A stretch of 64,000 nt of DNA from Stappia sp. MMSF_3263 (GCF_030733745.1 NZ_JASHIK010000014.1:1-64000); one strand, 5' to 3'. Counted from the first letter of the stretch, positions 35,760-47,070 are shown. Notes: generated by a model from the sequence alone, not told the origin. Numbers and translations are program-made.

Positions 35760-35915
35760 GGCAGATCTCCATGGGCTGGAGTGCACAATCCGTCTGCGCG
35801 CCCGTCCGTGCAGGCGGTCATCTCCTCTGCCGCAGAATTATATCAGTATTTTTGACAGGGCGCGACTCTGCGCGCCCTGCCCCTTCCTCTCAGGACCTCA
35901 TCTCAGGACCTCATC

Positions 35916-36290
35916 TCAGACCCGTGCCTCGAACACCTCGCGCGCGGCGTTGAGCCCGTTGATCGCCGCCGGCAGTCCGCCATAGACCGCCATCTGCCAG
36001 ATCACCTCGAGGATCTCCGCCTCGCTGGCGCCGGCGGCCAGCGTGTGCTCGATATTGACCTTGAGCTGCGGTTCGGTCTGGCCGCCCAGCGCGGTGAGCG
36101 CCGCGACGGTGCACAATTGCCGTGTCTTCAGGTCGACCGTGCCGCGCGCGTAATGGCGGCCATAGGCCCATTCGATCAGGCTTTCGGAAAAGCCCGGCAG
36201 CAGCGCATCGTAGCGCTCCGCCAACACCTGTTCGAGGTCGGGATTCAGTCGGGCCGCGAGGTCCCGCCCCTTTTCAAGAGCCGTGCTCAT
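35916..36290 (-). CDS. Carboxymuconolactone decarboxylase family protein
   Basis: The 124-residue protein is an AhpD/CMD-like all-helical enzyme. Typical stretches are DLKTRQLCTVAALTALGGQ and VNIEHTLAAGASEAEILEVIWQMAVYGG cut short here; the single Cys and the nearby His could be catalytic, but the peroxidase CxxC is absent. It is the last gene of an operon with a MerR regulator, overlapping it by 4 bp. Such MerR-CMD pairs (for example AdhR-YraC of Bacillus) respond to aldehydes and other electrophiles, which suggests a detoxification role. Confidence 0.88.
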   Translation of the reverse strand: MSTALEKGRDLAARLNPDLEQVLAERYDALLPGFSESLIEWAYGRHYARGTVDLKTRQLCTVAALTALGGQTEPQLKVNIEHTLAAGASEAEILEVIWQMAVYGGLPAAINGLNAAREVFEARV

Positions 36291-36727
36291 GACGCGGCCC
36301 TCCCGCGTGCGCCGGCAGGGGACGGGACGGCCACCGCCTCGGCAAGCGGCACGACCGGATCGGCCACCTCGCCGCTCTCGATCCGGCGGTAGAGGTCGAC
36401 CTTCTCGTCGAGTAGCTTCAGCGTGTCGGCGAGCCTTTCCAGATCCGCCGCCACCTTGTCGCGGTGGCGTTCCAGCATCTCCCGCCGCTCGCGCACCGAG
36501 GCAACGCCGGGACGTGTCCTCAGGTCCGCGTAGCGCAGCCGTTCGCGCATGCCAAGGCCCGTCGCCTTCAGCCGGTCGAGGAAGCGCAGCCAGCCGAGGA
36601 TCGCCTCGTCATAGACGCGGCGGCCGCCGCTGTCGCGCAAGGGAGCCGGCACAAGCCCGATCTTCTCGTAATAGCGCAGCGTGTCGACGCTGAGGCCGGT
36701 GCGCTGCGCAAGGTCGCCGATCATCAT
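36287..36727 (-). CDS. MerR family transcriptional regulator
   Basis: The 146-residue regulator has an N-terminal MerR winged helix (MMIGDLAQRTGLSVDTLRYY, EKIGLVPAP), a coiled-coil dimerisation helix (about 85-120) and a short C-terminus without metal-binding Cys residues. It groups by eye with AdhR/NmlR-like sensors of electrophiles. It is translationally coupled at both ends: its start overlaps the SnoaL-like gene stop and its stop overlaps the CMD gene start. The operon promoter has a MerR-type operator (37168-37198), so autoregulation by DNA twisting is likely. Confidence 0.9.
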   Translation of the reverse strand: MMIGDLAQRTGLSVDTLRYYEKIGLVPAPLRDSGGRRVYDEAILGWLRFLDRLKATGLGMRERLRYADLRTRPGVASVRERREMLERHRDKVAADLERLADTLKLLDEKVDLYRRIESGEVADPVVPLAEAVAVPSPAGARGRAAS

Positions 36728-37137
36728 GCCGCTTCCTCCGCCGTGGAAACCCCGAAGGCCGCTTCCAGCGCGGCCGTGTCCTCGAAGAACAGGTAATGCG
36801 CGATCTTCCCGTCCGCGAGCTTCGCCCGCAAGGCCCAGGTCGAGACGAAGAGCCGTCCCGTGTGCCGGACGCGGTGGCGGAAGCGACCGGAGGCAAAACC
36901 CAGTGCCTCGCTCTCCAGCATCTCGTCGACCTCGAAGGCCTCGGTGTCGAAGGCCTTGCGCAATTCGCCAAGGAAGGCGCGCATGCCCTCGCGGCCGCGA
37001 TAGGTGCCATAGATCGGCAGGCGCGGATCGGCCTTCCCCCTGACGCCGACAATGATGGCATCCTCCGCGATCATCGGCAGGACCCTGTCCGGGTCGCCGG
37101 ACTTCAGGGCGGTGAAAAACGCTTCGATGACGCTCAT
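36724..37137 (-). CDS. SnoaL-like / NTF2-fold protein
   Basis: The 137-residue protein has a nuclear-transport-factor-2-like (SnoaL) fold: MSVIEAFFTALKSGDPDRVL followed by the ED-x-IIVGVRG strand, a helix GREGMRAFLGELRKAF and the mixed sheet with WALRAKLADGKIAHYLFFED. Such proteins are small enzymes or binding modules; the substrate is unknown. It is the first gene of the MerR operon. The ATG at 37137 has AAGGAG 7 bp upstream. Confidence 0.82.
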   Translation of the reverse strand: MSVIEAFFTALKSGDPDRVLPMIAEDAIIVGVRGKADPRLPIYGTYRGREGMRAFLGELRKAFDTEAFEVDEMLESEALGFASGRFRHRVRHTGRLFVSTWALRAKLADGKIAHYLFFEDTAALEAAFGVSTAEEAA

Positions 37138-37167
37138 GGCGCTGTCTCCTTGTGTGAACAGCGTCGC

Positions 37168-37198
37168 ATCCTGGGAGCTGGAGCGCACTCCAGGTCAA
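37168..37198 (-). promoter_or_regulatory. MerR-type promoter with 19-bp spacer and operator
   Basis: On the minus strand, -35 TTGACC (37193-37198) and -10 CAGGAT (37168-37173) are 19 bp apart, the over-long spacing used by MerR activators. The spacer holds the perfect palindrome CTGGAG-4-CTCCAG (37178-37193). It lies 31 bp before the SnoaL-like start. Confidence 0.82.
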
Positions 37199-37436
37199 CA
37201 GGCTTTTTCAGAACTTTTCCGGCAAGCCCGCCGCGCCGGCAAAACCGGAGGAAAGAGTCTTGCCGCGCCGCGCTTTCCCGCCATATTGGGGTCCAGCCAG
37301 ACCGTCCGCGACAGGCGCCCGCGCCTGTGGAACGCGGCCCCGCTCCAGCCGGAACACCCTGCCCCGCCGATTGCCCCGCTGCCAGCCGGCCGGGCCGGAC
37401 GGCGCGCCTTCCCCCTTTGCGACATGCGGACCAGCC

Positions 37437-37736
37437 ATGACCGAGACGCCCAAACCCGCCGTGACCATCACCTATTGCCGCCAGTGCAACTGGATGCTGC
37501 GCGCCGCCTGGATGGCGCAGGAACTGCTCTCCACCTTCTCCGAGGAGATCGGCTCGCTGACGCTGGTGCCGGGCACCGGCGGCACCTTCACCATCACCTG
37601 CGACGGCGCGGCCATATGGGACCGCAAGACGGACGGCGGCTTCCCGGAGGCAAAGGTGCTGAAACAGCGCGTCCGCGACCTCGTCTGGCCGCAGATGAGC
37701 CTCGGCCACAATGACGGGCACAAGGGAGAGGAGTGA
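37437..37736 (+). CDS. SelT/SelW/SelH family (Rdx) protein
   Basis: The 99-residue protein has a thioredoxin-like Rdx fold. The redox motif is YCRQCNW near residue 14, with Cys where selenoproteins carry selenocysteine. The later stretch TDGGFPEAKVLKQRVRD is family-typical. Role: presumably thiol redox or protein-folding control; it is not proven in bacteria. The ATG at 37437 gives the normal family length. Confidence 0.88.
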   Translation: MTETPKPAVTITYCRQCNWMLRAAWMAQELLSTFSEEIGSLTLVPGTGGTFTITCDGAAIWDRKTDGGFPEAKVLKQRVRDLVWPQMSLGHNDGHKGEE

Positions 37737-37788
37737 GGGGGAGAGAGGCCTGAGGGGGCAAGAGGCAAGACGCGCGCCTTGCGCGCAC

Positions 37789-38277
37789 CTACCGAACAGG
37801 AAGCTCCCTACCTCCCCTGAACGCCCGTGCCTCAGTGAGCAGTTCGTCCCAATCATCGGGCGGATGCCCCCTGCCGAGGCGCTTACGGAAAACCTCATAG
37901 GCATCCGTCCTGCTGCCATACGCGCGCTTCGTCGTCCGGTCGTTGACCCATGCATAGATGATGATCTTGCGGGCCGCGTCGAAGCGGAAGAACAACCGGT
38001 ATTGCTGAAAGAACTTGGCCCGGCGCCAGTGACGACGTTCCTTGCCGATCGTGTTTCCGAGACGGTATTTCTCATCGGCAGGGTTGGCCGGAATGTCCTC
38101 GGTGGTGAGCTTCAGGATTGCGGCGAGGAGCTTGGTTTCCGCCTTTGACCGGTAGCCTTCCGGGTCCTTTTCGGCGAGGTTCCTGACTGCCTCCGTTGAT
38201 GCCTCAAAGGCCTCCTGAAAGGCGGGATGCTGAAGCAGCAGCCAGCAGTTCACCCTCAGCGCACCTTCGGGCCGCAT
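37789..38277 (-). CDS. yhaV: Type II toxin YhaV
   Basis: The 162-residue protein matches YhaV, a RelE-superfamily ribonuclease toxin. Characteristic stretches are HWRRAKFFQQYRLFFRF, IIIYAWVNDRTTKRAYG and DAYEVFRKRL, with the basic and His residues of the active site. It inhibits growth by cleaving mRNA unless bound by PrlF. It lies 6 bp downstream of prlF in one operon. Confidence 0.93.
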   Translation of the reverse strand: MRPEGALRVNCWLLLQHPAFQEAFEASTEAVRNLAEKDPEGYRSKAETKLLAAILKLTTEDIPANPADEKYRLGNTIGKERRHWRRAKFFQQYRLFFRFDAARKIIIYAWVNDRTTKRAYGSRTDAYEVFRKRLGRGHPPDDWDELLTEARAFRGGRELPVR

Positions 38278-38283
38278 CCTGCG

Positions 38284-38604
38284 TCAGTCGTCTTCGAGCG
38301 GCGCGTCGAGGTCGATCTCAACGCCGCTCACAAGCTCCTGCGCCTCATCAATCAGCGCGGCGGAAAGCGGGGTGACCCGACCCGGATGGCGGATCATGTC
38401 CTTCTCGACAAAGTCGAGAAAGGCGGCAACCACCGGATCGTCGTCCGCGCCGCCCTCAACCTTCTGCAGCAGCACCTCGCCGTCGCGAATGACATAGCGA
38501 ACCTTGTCGCGCTTGCCGAGACCGAGCGCTCGCCGCACCGCCGAAGGCACCGTGTTCTGATATTTGTCGGTAAGAGTCGCCTCGAAGGCGAGTTGCTCGG
38601 CCAT
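38284..38604 (-). CDS. prlF: Antitoxin PrlF
   Basis: The 106-residue antitoxin has an N-terminal swapped-hairpin AbrB fold (EATLTDKYQNTVPSAVRRAL), which binds DNA, and an acidic C-terminus that would neutralise YhaV. GGAG lies upstream of the ATG. The operon is probably repressed by the PrlF-YhaV complex at the palindrome 38636-38653. Confidence 0.9.
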   Translation of the reverse strand: MAEQLAFEATLTDKYQNTVPSAVRRALGLGKRDKVRYVIRDGEVLLQKVEGGADDDPVVAAFLDFVEKDMIRHPGRVTPLSAALIDEAQELVSGVEIDLDAPLEDD

Positions 38605-38635
38605 GGCTTTTCTCCGGGCGAAGGGCGATGTTAAT

Positions 38636-38653
38636 GTAATGCAGATGCATTAC
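38636..38653. promoter_or_regulatory. Palindromic operator of the prlF-yhaV operon
   Basis: A perfect inverted repeat GTAATGC-4-GCATTAC lies 32 bp upstream of prlF. Its AT-rich arms stand out in this sequence. A partial TTAATG overlaps the left side. Autoregulation through the AbrB domain is typical of such modules. Confidence 0.7.
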
Positions 38654-38771
38654 CAGCGTCAAGCATCACGGCCACCGGCCGGCCACGCTCCAATGACCCC
38701 GGCCCGCATCCAAGCTATTGTCACCACAACCGCTTTCGGCCTACTTCTTGAGACAGGAGGAGCAGGCTCGC

Positions 38772-39674
38772 ATGGCTCAGGCGGTTCTCTATCACAAGCT
38801 TGACAGCGTCTATGACGACATCACCGGGAAGCAGTACCATTTCCCGAAGATGTATCTGAGCCGTATCGAGCAGACGGTGGGCGACTGGATCGTCTATTAC
38901 GGCCCTGTTCCGAAGGAAAAGGGTCGCTTCTACTCCGGTATCGCCAAAGTGGTATCGGTCAGGCCCGACCAAAAACAAGACAACCACTTCTACGCCGAAC
39001 TCGACGGGTATCTCGATTTCGATCGTCTCGTCGACTACGCGGAAAACGGCGGCTTTGAGAAGAAGATGTTCCGAGCGGACGGGTCGGTGAACGGTGGACG
39101 ATCGGTCCAGGCCGTCCGTCTCCTGGAACCCTCCGAGTTCGCCGCCATCATTCATGCGGGGCTTGCCAATCCGGACGAATGGCCGGACCGGGTCGATCCG
39201 CCCGAAGCCGCCAACTCCATACCCGGCTTCGGTGATGTGGCACAGGCTCCTTTTATCGGAGAGGAGCAGGAACGACCGATCATCACGCAACTGCTCAACC
39301 GACCGTTCCGGGATGCAAAGTTCCGCCAGAACATTCGCAAGATCTATGATCGGACCTGTGCCTTCACGGGCCTGCGCCTGATCAATGGCCATGGCCGTCC
39401 CGAGGTGGAGGCCGCCCATATCCAGCCCGTGGAACACGGCGGATCGGATTCGATCCAGAACGGTATCGCCCTGTCAGGAACCGTCCACTGGATGTTCGAC
39501 AGGGGCCTGCTGTCGCTGGGCGACGACTTCAGCATTTTGCCATCGCGCCATCTGAACTACGATGTTTCGCATCTTCTGCACAAAGACATGACGGCACGCG
39601 TGCCGGAAGCACCGCATCTACGCCCTCATCCGCACTATCTCGCCTGGCACCGCAACGAGATCTTCAAACACTGA
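38772..39674 (+). CDS. HNH endonuclease with N-terminal EVE/SRA-like domain
   Basis: The 300-residue protein carries an N-terminal region (about 1-110; QYHFPKMYLSRIEQTVGDWI, FYSGIAKVVSV) resembling the EVE/PUA-like or SRA-type modified-base readers, and a C-terminal HNH_2 domain (about 195-265; CAFTGLRL, EAAHIQPVEHGG, NGIALSGTVHWMFDRG). The combination resembles type IV modification-dependent restriction enzymes; the target modification is unknown. AGGAGG supports the ATG. It is divergent from the PrlF-YhaV operon (167 bp), forming a small defence cluster. Confidence 0.82.
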   Translation: MAQAVLYHKLDSVYDDITGKQYHFPKMYLSRIEQTVGDWIVYYGPVPKEKGRFYSGIAKVVSVRPDQKQDNHFYAELDGYLDFDRLVDYAENGGFEKKMFRADGSVNGGRSVQAVRLLEPSEFAAIIHAGLANPDEWPDRVDPPEAANSIPGFGDVAQAPFIGEEQERPIITQLLNRPFRDAKFRQNIRKIYDRTCAFTGLRLINGHGRPEVEAAHIQPVEHGGSDSIQNGIALSGTVHWMFDRGLLSLGDDFSILPSRHLNYDVSHLLHKDMTARVPEAPHLRPHPHYLAWHRNEIFKH

Positions 39675-39776
39675 TCCCCCCTCCTGACACCGTTGTGTCA
39701 GCATGGTGCGGGATTCCGGCGGACAAAGCCGGAACGCGGGGTTTCCGAAACCGGGCTTTCGGACCATATTGCCGCC

Positions 39777-42707
<2,931 letters not shown>

Positions 42708-42714
42708 GTGGCGG

Positions 42715-43422
42715 ATGATCTCCCCGCCCCTGTCCCTCAAGACCACACCCCTGGAGAACGCCGACGGGCACGACCAGGGGCATGGCGAACCTTGCCGTGT
42801 CTGCCTCGCCCGCGCCTGCCGTCCGTTCCAGACAGTCGGTGGCACCGACTACTGGCGCTGCGAGACCTGCGAGGCCGTCCTTGTCGGGCGCTCGAAACTG
42901 CCCACGGGGGCAGAGGAACGTGCGCATTATCTCACACACCAGAACGACCCGCAGGACCCCGGATACCGGCGTTTCCTGTCAAGACTGGCCGACCCCTTGC
43001 GGGAACGACTGAAACCCACAAGCCGTGGTCTCGACTTTGGATCGGGGCCGGGATCCGGCCTTGCGGCGATGTTGCGCGAAGACGGCCATCAGGTCGCTGC
43101 CTATGACCCATTCTTCGCGCCGGATCGAAGCGCGCTTGCCGAGCGCTACGACTTTGTCGTTTGCAGCGAGGTCGTGGAGCATTTTCACCAGCCGGCACGC
43201 GAGTTTGCCCTTCTCGACCGGCTGTTGAAGCCAGGCGGCTGGCTCGGCCTGATGACGTGCTTCCGAACGGAGGACAGCCGCTTTGCCAACTGGCATTATC
43301 GCCGGGACCCGACCCATGTGGTTTTCTACAGGGAGGAGACGCTGCGATACCTCGCCGCGCTCTTCGGGTGGTCATGCGAGATCCCTCGCAAGGACATCGC
43401 GCTCATGCGCAAGGCCTTTTGA
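42715..43422 (+). CDS. SAM-dependent methyltransferase with zinc ribbon
   Basis: The 235-residue protein has an N-terminal zinc-ribbon-like pair of CxxC motifs (CRVC and CETC) followed by a class I methyltransferase domain with motif I LDFGSGPGSG (about 106-115) and EVVEHF as motif for the acceptor site. It belongs to the group of methyltransferases that often modify sugars or small molecules. It starts 7 bp after uvrB, but the functional link is unclear. Confidence 0.85.
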   Translation: MISPPLSLKTTPLENADGHDQGHGEPCRVCLARACRPFQTVGGTDYWRCETCEAVLVGRSKLPTGAEERAHYLTHQNDPQDPGYRRFLSRLADPLRERLKPTSRGLDFGSGPGSGLAAMLREDGHQVAAYDPFFAPDRSALAERYDFVVCSEVVEHFHQPAREFALLDRLLKPGGWLGLMTCFRTEDSRFANWHYRRDPTHVVFYREETLRYLAALFGWSCEIPRKDIALMRKAF

Positions 43423-43544
43423 AACGGGAGATCTGGCATGATGATCGCTGGAGTCCGGGGGCAGTCGACTTTCCTGTCGGGAGCGCTCCCGCGCCTGCGC
43501 GAGCCGGCTTTTGCAACAGCACTTTTCAGAAAGGGTTTGGACGG

Positions 43545-43904
43545 ATGAAGATGTTCAGGACCACCGGACTGCTCGCGGCCTTCGCCGCTTTCCTTGCCCT
43601 CGGCGGCATCTCGCCGGATGGCGGGTTCCAGCTGTCGCCGCCACCCGCGCAGGCCAAGGTCAAGCTCAACCAGTACGAATATTACGGCTGCACCTACAGG
43701 CTGCACCACTTCCGAAGGGAACTGCAGACAAAGAAATACGCCGCCTTCGCCAAAGGCCGCGCCTTCACCATCACCGGGATGATGGGATGTGGCATGACCT
43801 GGAACGAAAAGAGTCAGGCTGCGGCGGACAAGGTCGCGATCGCGAAATGCCGCAAGGTGGCGAAGAACCCCGACAAATGCTACGTGTCCGACCGGACGAA
43901 ATAG
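43545..43904 (+). CDS. Exported hypothetical protein
   Basis: The 119-residue protein has a signal peptide (MKMFRTTGLLAAFAAFLALG, cleavage near AQA, about residue 37), then a basic region with four Cys (YGCTYRLH, GCGMTW, AKCRKVA, DKCYVS). I recognise no family. AAGGG and GGACGG precede the ATG. It is convergent with the small membrane protein gene (4-bp gap). Confidence 0.6.
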   Translation: MKMFRTTGLLAAFAAFLALGGISPDGGFQLSPPPAQAKVKLNQYEYYGCTYRLHHFRRELQTKKYAAFAKGRAFTITGMMGCGMTWNEKSQAAADKVAIAKCRKVAKNPDKCYVSDRTK

Positions 43905-43908
43905 CCCC

Positions 43909-44208
43909 TCACCCCGGCACCACCGGCAGCACGAGAAACAGCAGCACCGCGACCGCGAAAGCGGCAAGCGCGAGCGCGTAGAGGCGGACGATGCCGCGCC
44001 GGGCCGGTTCGTGATCCGGGCCGAAGCCGTTCGGACGGAAGATGCGCAACCAAAGGCGAACGCCGTCCAACGGATTGAACGCGGCGTCCTCCAGCAGGCG
44101 CAGGCGGCGGGCGAAGAGCAGCGTGCGGACATAGCCGGCCACCATCAAAAGCAGGGCCAGCGTCATGAAGGTCATGAAGACGAGGTGGGGTCCTGTCACA
44201 GCTTGCAT
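43909..44208 (-). CDS. Small membrane protein of unknown function
   Basis: The 99-residue protein has two hydrophobic segments (LVFMTFMTLALLLMVAGYV near 9-28; YALALAAFAVAVLLFLVLPV near 77-96) separated by a basic loop. No family is recognised. The longer open frame upstream is not used; AAGG lies next to the ATG at 44208. Confidence 0.55.
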   Translation of the reverse strand: MQAVTGPHLVFMTFMTLALLLMVAGYVRTLLFARRLRLLEDAAFNPLDGVRLWLRIFRPNGFGPDHEPARRGIVRLYALALAAFAVAVLLFLVLPVVPG

Positions 44209-44525
44209 CCTTGCTTGCAGAAGGTGAAAGCAGAGACGAACGGCACCTTCCGGCTCCCGGCCCTCACCTGTGGCGTCACCCCTGCCCCCAAGCACCGGCA
44301 CCGCGCCTGAAGGCGGCGCCCGCCCGGAACGCGTCGGGACACAACATGCATGTCCTTGCAGCGTAGCACCAAACGGCCTGCCCCTGCCCTCGTTCCGCAC
44401 CGACACGGAACCCGGCCCTTGGATGGCCGGGGTCGCGAAATCTTTACATCTCGCATGGCAGGTTTGGCGCGGGCAGCGACTATGCAGGCGGTTTCGGGGC
44501 GACCGCACGACGGACGGAAGGACAG
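44209..44525. other. Intergenic region without a gene
   Basis: This 317-bp divergent gap must contain promoters for both neighbours. I see no gene, RNA or strong hairpin. Confidence 0.45.
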
Positions 44526-45584
44526 ATGGCCATGCAACCAGCCACCTCAGGGCAGACTGAAGGTGCCACCCAAACCGCCGGCGATCTGATCATCGAGCTG
44601 CCGGTGCGCTTCGTGCACCAGCTGTCCGCAGCCGAAACCCTGGACGACGTGCTCGACACCGTCGCGCAATGGTCGCGCGTCGTCTTCAATGCCGATCGCG
44701 CCACCATCGCGCTGGAGGACACGCCCACGCATCTCAAGCTGATCGCGATGCAGGGCAACAATGCCATACCGATCGACATGCCGGTGCCGATAGAGGGCAC
44801 GATGATCGGCCGCGTCTTCACGCAGCGCCGCCCCGAGATCTGCCCCGACTTTTCAACCTCCGGCGACCTCGACTGCGCAATGCTGAAAGCGAAGGGGCTG
44901 CAATCCTGTCTGGACGTGCCTCTCGTGAGCGGCAACCAGTGTTTCGGCACGATGAATGTCGGCGATGTGGAGAGACATGCCTTCACGCAGGCCGACATGC
45001 ACCGGCTTGAGGCAATGGCCCACTGGGTGGCGGCCAGCGTCCGCATTCACCGACAGGTGGAGCGAATGGCCGTGCTTTCAGACACGGATCCTCTCACCGG
45101 CACCTACAACCGGCGCGCCTTTGGGCGGATCTTTGCCGAACTGATACGGGAACGCAAACCGGGTTCGGGCACCCTCGGCGTCGCTCTGATCGATCTCGAC
45201 CATTTCAAGGAGGTCAACGACACCCATGGCCACGAGGCTGGCGACAGCGTGCTGGTGCGGGTCGGCGAAATCCTGCAAGACGCTGTCCGAAAGGGTGACC
45301 TGGTGGCGCGGATGGGCGGCGAGGAGTTCTGCCTCGTGATGGACGATATCGATCGCGAGGGCCTGCAGGCCGTTCTGGACGACATCATCACGGCGCTGCG
45401 CGACACCGTCCTGCTCGGGTCAGGGCGGCCGATCACCGTGACCGCGAGCATCGGCGCCCTGTTGATCGAGGACGGCACTGCCGATCTCGGTCTGCTGATG
45501 CGCCATGCGGATGCGGCCATGTACCGCGCCAAGGAAGCAGGGCGCGACCGGATCGAGTTCACGCAACCCGGCAGACCTGCCTGA
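44526..45584 (+). CDS. GAF-GGDEF diguanylate cyclase
   Basis: The 352-residue protein has an N-terminal GAF domain (about 30-180) and a C-terminal GGDEF domain (about 185-348) with the intact active-site GGEEF. An RxxD inhibitory site (RKGD) sits exactly five residues before it, so product inhibition is expected. It makes c-di-GMP from two GTP in response to a ligand or redox signal bound by the GAF domain. No phosphodiesterase (EAL) domain is present. AAGGACAG precedes the ATG. Confidence 0.93.
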   Translation: MAMQPATSGQTEGATQTAGDLIIELPVRFVHQLSAAETLDDVLDTVAQWSRVVFNADRATIALEDTPTHLKLIAMQGNNAIPIDMPVPIEGTMIGRVFTQRRPEICPDFSTSGDLDCAMLKAKGLQSCLDVPLVSGNQCFGTMNVGDVERHAFTQADMHRLEAMAHWVAASVRIHRQVERMAVLSDTDPLTGTYNRRAFGRIFAELIRERKPGSGTLGVALIDLDHFKEVNDTHGHEAGDSVLVRVGEILQDAVRKGDLVARMGGEEFCLVMDDIDREGLQAVLDDIITALRDTVLLGSGRPITVTASIGALLIEDGTADLGLLMRHADAAMYRAKEAGRDRIEFTQPGRPA

Positions 45585-45661
45585 CCTTGTCGGCAACACC
45601 CTCTCCGTGCGACCTTGCCCGCCCGCGCGGCATCGTCCGGCGCGACCTTCATGCGGAGAGG

Positions 45662-46021
45662 ATGACAGTGAAGATCCGACATGCGCCCCGCCGCCTCGCG
45701 CCGCTTGCCGCCGTACCGCTCGCCGCCGCGCTCGCGCTCCTGACTGCGCCCCTTGCCGCCCATGCCCAGCCCCTGCCACCTTGCGCTGTCGGCGGGGCAT
45801 CGTCGGTGATCATCAACGGCCGGCCGGCGCTGCGGCTTTCCGATGTTGCGACCTGCCCGGCCGGCATGTTCGAGCCGGTGCCGGGGATTTCCATCGAGGG
45901 TCAGCCTGCGGTGCGCTTCGTCGCGCCGGTGAAGGGCTGCGTCGCGGGCGGATCGGCCGACGTGATCATGAACGGCGCCCCGGCAACGCGTGGCGGCGAT
46001 GCCGTCTGCCCGCCGGGCTGA
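45662..46021 (+). CDS. PAAR-like protein with a Sec signal peptide
   Basis: The 119-residue product has a signal peptide (about 1-37; LAAALALLTAPLAAHA) and a mature part with a PAAR-like repeat, seen as SSVIINGRPALRLSD and again as ADVIMNGAPATRGGD. Four Cys residues (PPCAV, ATCPAG, KGCVAG, AVCPPG) may form disulfides or bind metal; true PAAR tips use His/Cys zinc ligands. PAAR proteins of type VI secretion normally lack signal peptides and cap the spike; no such genes are near, so the role is open. Confidence 0.72.
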   Translation: MTVKIRHAPRRLAPLAAVPLAAALALLTAPLAAHAQPLPPCAVGGASSVIINGRPALRLSDVATCPAGMFEPVPGISIEGQPAVRFVAPVKGCVAGGSADVIMNGAPATRGGDAVCPPG

Positions 46022-46098
46022 GATCGCCGCCAGGCGGTTCGCGCGCGGGCCGGCTGACGTCCACGGACCCGGCGCGCCGGCTGTCTCCGCAAACGCGA

Positions 46099-46126
46099 AG
46101 CGCCGGACTGTTGCCAGCCCGGCGCT
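46099..46126. terminator. Possible terminator hairpin between convergent genes
   Basis: AGCGCCGG pairs with CCGGCGCT around a 12-nt loop. There is no T-run, so it is weak evidence for termination of the PAAR-like gene or of the DUF4332 gene. Confidence 0.35.
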
Positions 46127-46183
46127 GCAATATCCCGACCGCGGACGCGTCCGTCGCGCACCGCCGATCGGCACGTCAGTCGA

Positions 46184-46591
46184 TCAGTAGGTCATCGTCG
46201 GCGGCAGGTCCTTGGCCTGGGCCACCCACTTCTCCACCGCGGATTCGCTGGGAAGCTGGCGAACGAGTTTCTTCTCCTCGTTCACTTCCGCCATCTTGGC
46301 GTGGAGATTGGCCGCGTTGCGGTGCTTCAGTTCCTTGACCGTGTCGACGCCGGCGGCCTCGAGCAGTTCGGAATATTCCTCGCCGACGCCGCTGATGCGC
46401 ATCAGGTCGGCCATATTGCCCCACTTCAGGATGCGCTTGTCGTCAATGCCGGTTTCCTCGGCCAGCGCCTTGCGCCCCTTGGGGTCCTTGGCACGCTCCA
46501 GATAGGCTTCCGTCGTCTTGATGCCGATAGCCTTCAGCTTCTCGGCATAGACCGGGCCGATACCCTCGATCTCGTCAATGGAATAGGACAT
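46184..46591 (-). CDS. DUF4332 domain-containing protein
   Basis: The 135-residue protein contains two helix-hairpin-helix-like segments (IEGIGPVYAEKLKAIGI and ISGVGEEYSELLEAAGVDTV), typical of DUF4332, a relative of the DNA-binding HhH folds. No membrane segment or signal peptide is present. The biological role is unknown; DNA binding is inferred. GGAG precedes the ATG at 46591. Confidence 0.85.
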   Translation of the reverse strand: MSYSIDEIEGIGPVYAEKLKAIGIKTTEAYLERAKDPKGRKALAEETGIDDKRILKWGNMADLMRISGVGEEYSELLEAAGVDTVKELKHRNAANLHAKMAEVNEEKKLVRQLPSESAVEKWVAQAKDLPPTMTY

Positions 46592-46674
46592 CTCGCATCT
46601 CCACAATGACCCGGCGCACCATGCCGGATTTCAAAACGACCGGACGATGCCGCCCGGCTTCACAACACCCGGCC

Positions 46675-47070
46675 TCACAACACCTGGCCAAGGCCCGGAA
46701 TGGCGTCGACCACCTGGTCAACCACATCGGCTCCCGCCCTCTCGCGGGCGATGCCGACAAGCTCGCGCGTTACCGTCTGCACCTGGCCCATGTCGAGGCC
46801 GGCGCTGGTCAGCTCGTTGAGCGCCGCCATGGCGCCCATGCCGCCGCCGAGACTGCCGCCGAGCTTGCCGGCAAGGCCGCCGAGAAGACCGCCCGGCGCA
46901 TCCGTGCCGGCGACAAGGTCGCGGGCGCCCGGCAACGCGTCCAGCAGCTGGCTCACCTTGTCCTGCGGTCCGTCGCGATTGAGGAAATTGAGAATGATGC
47001 CCACCGCCTCGCGCGCCAGGTCCTCGTTGATTCCGGCCGCGGCGGCAATCCGCCTGATGATCTCTTCCAT
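46675..47070 (-). CDS. DUF2267/DUF2780-like small protein
   Basis: The 131-residue protein starts [20 protein letters not shown] and continues with [23 protein letters not shown], a helical pattern like that of DUF2267 and DUF2780. The middle is Gly-rich ([20 protein letters not shown]). The function is unknown. A strong AAGGGGGAAGA sits next to the ATG at 47070. The divergent HerA-like gene starts 157 bp away. Confidence 0.65.
   Translation of the reverse strand: MEEIIRRIAAAAGINEDLAREAVGIILNFLNRDGPQDKVSQLLDALPGARDLVAGTDAPGGLLGGLAGKLGGSLGGGMGAMAALNELTSAGLDMGQVQTVTRELVGIARERAGADVVDQVVDAIPGLGQVL

Noticed and set aside
35885-35920. Short tandem repeat CAGGACCTCATCT near the CMD gene stop
   Set aside because: Only two copies of about 13 bp, probably simple slippage with no evident role.
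45662-46021. Assignment of the PAAR-like gene to a type VI secretion system
   Set aside because: No vgrG, hcp, tss genes or effectors are present and the protein has a Sec signal peptide.
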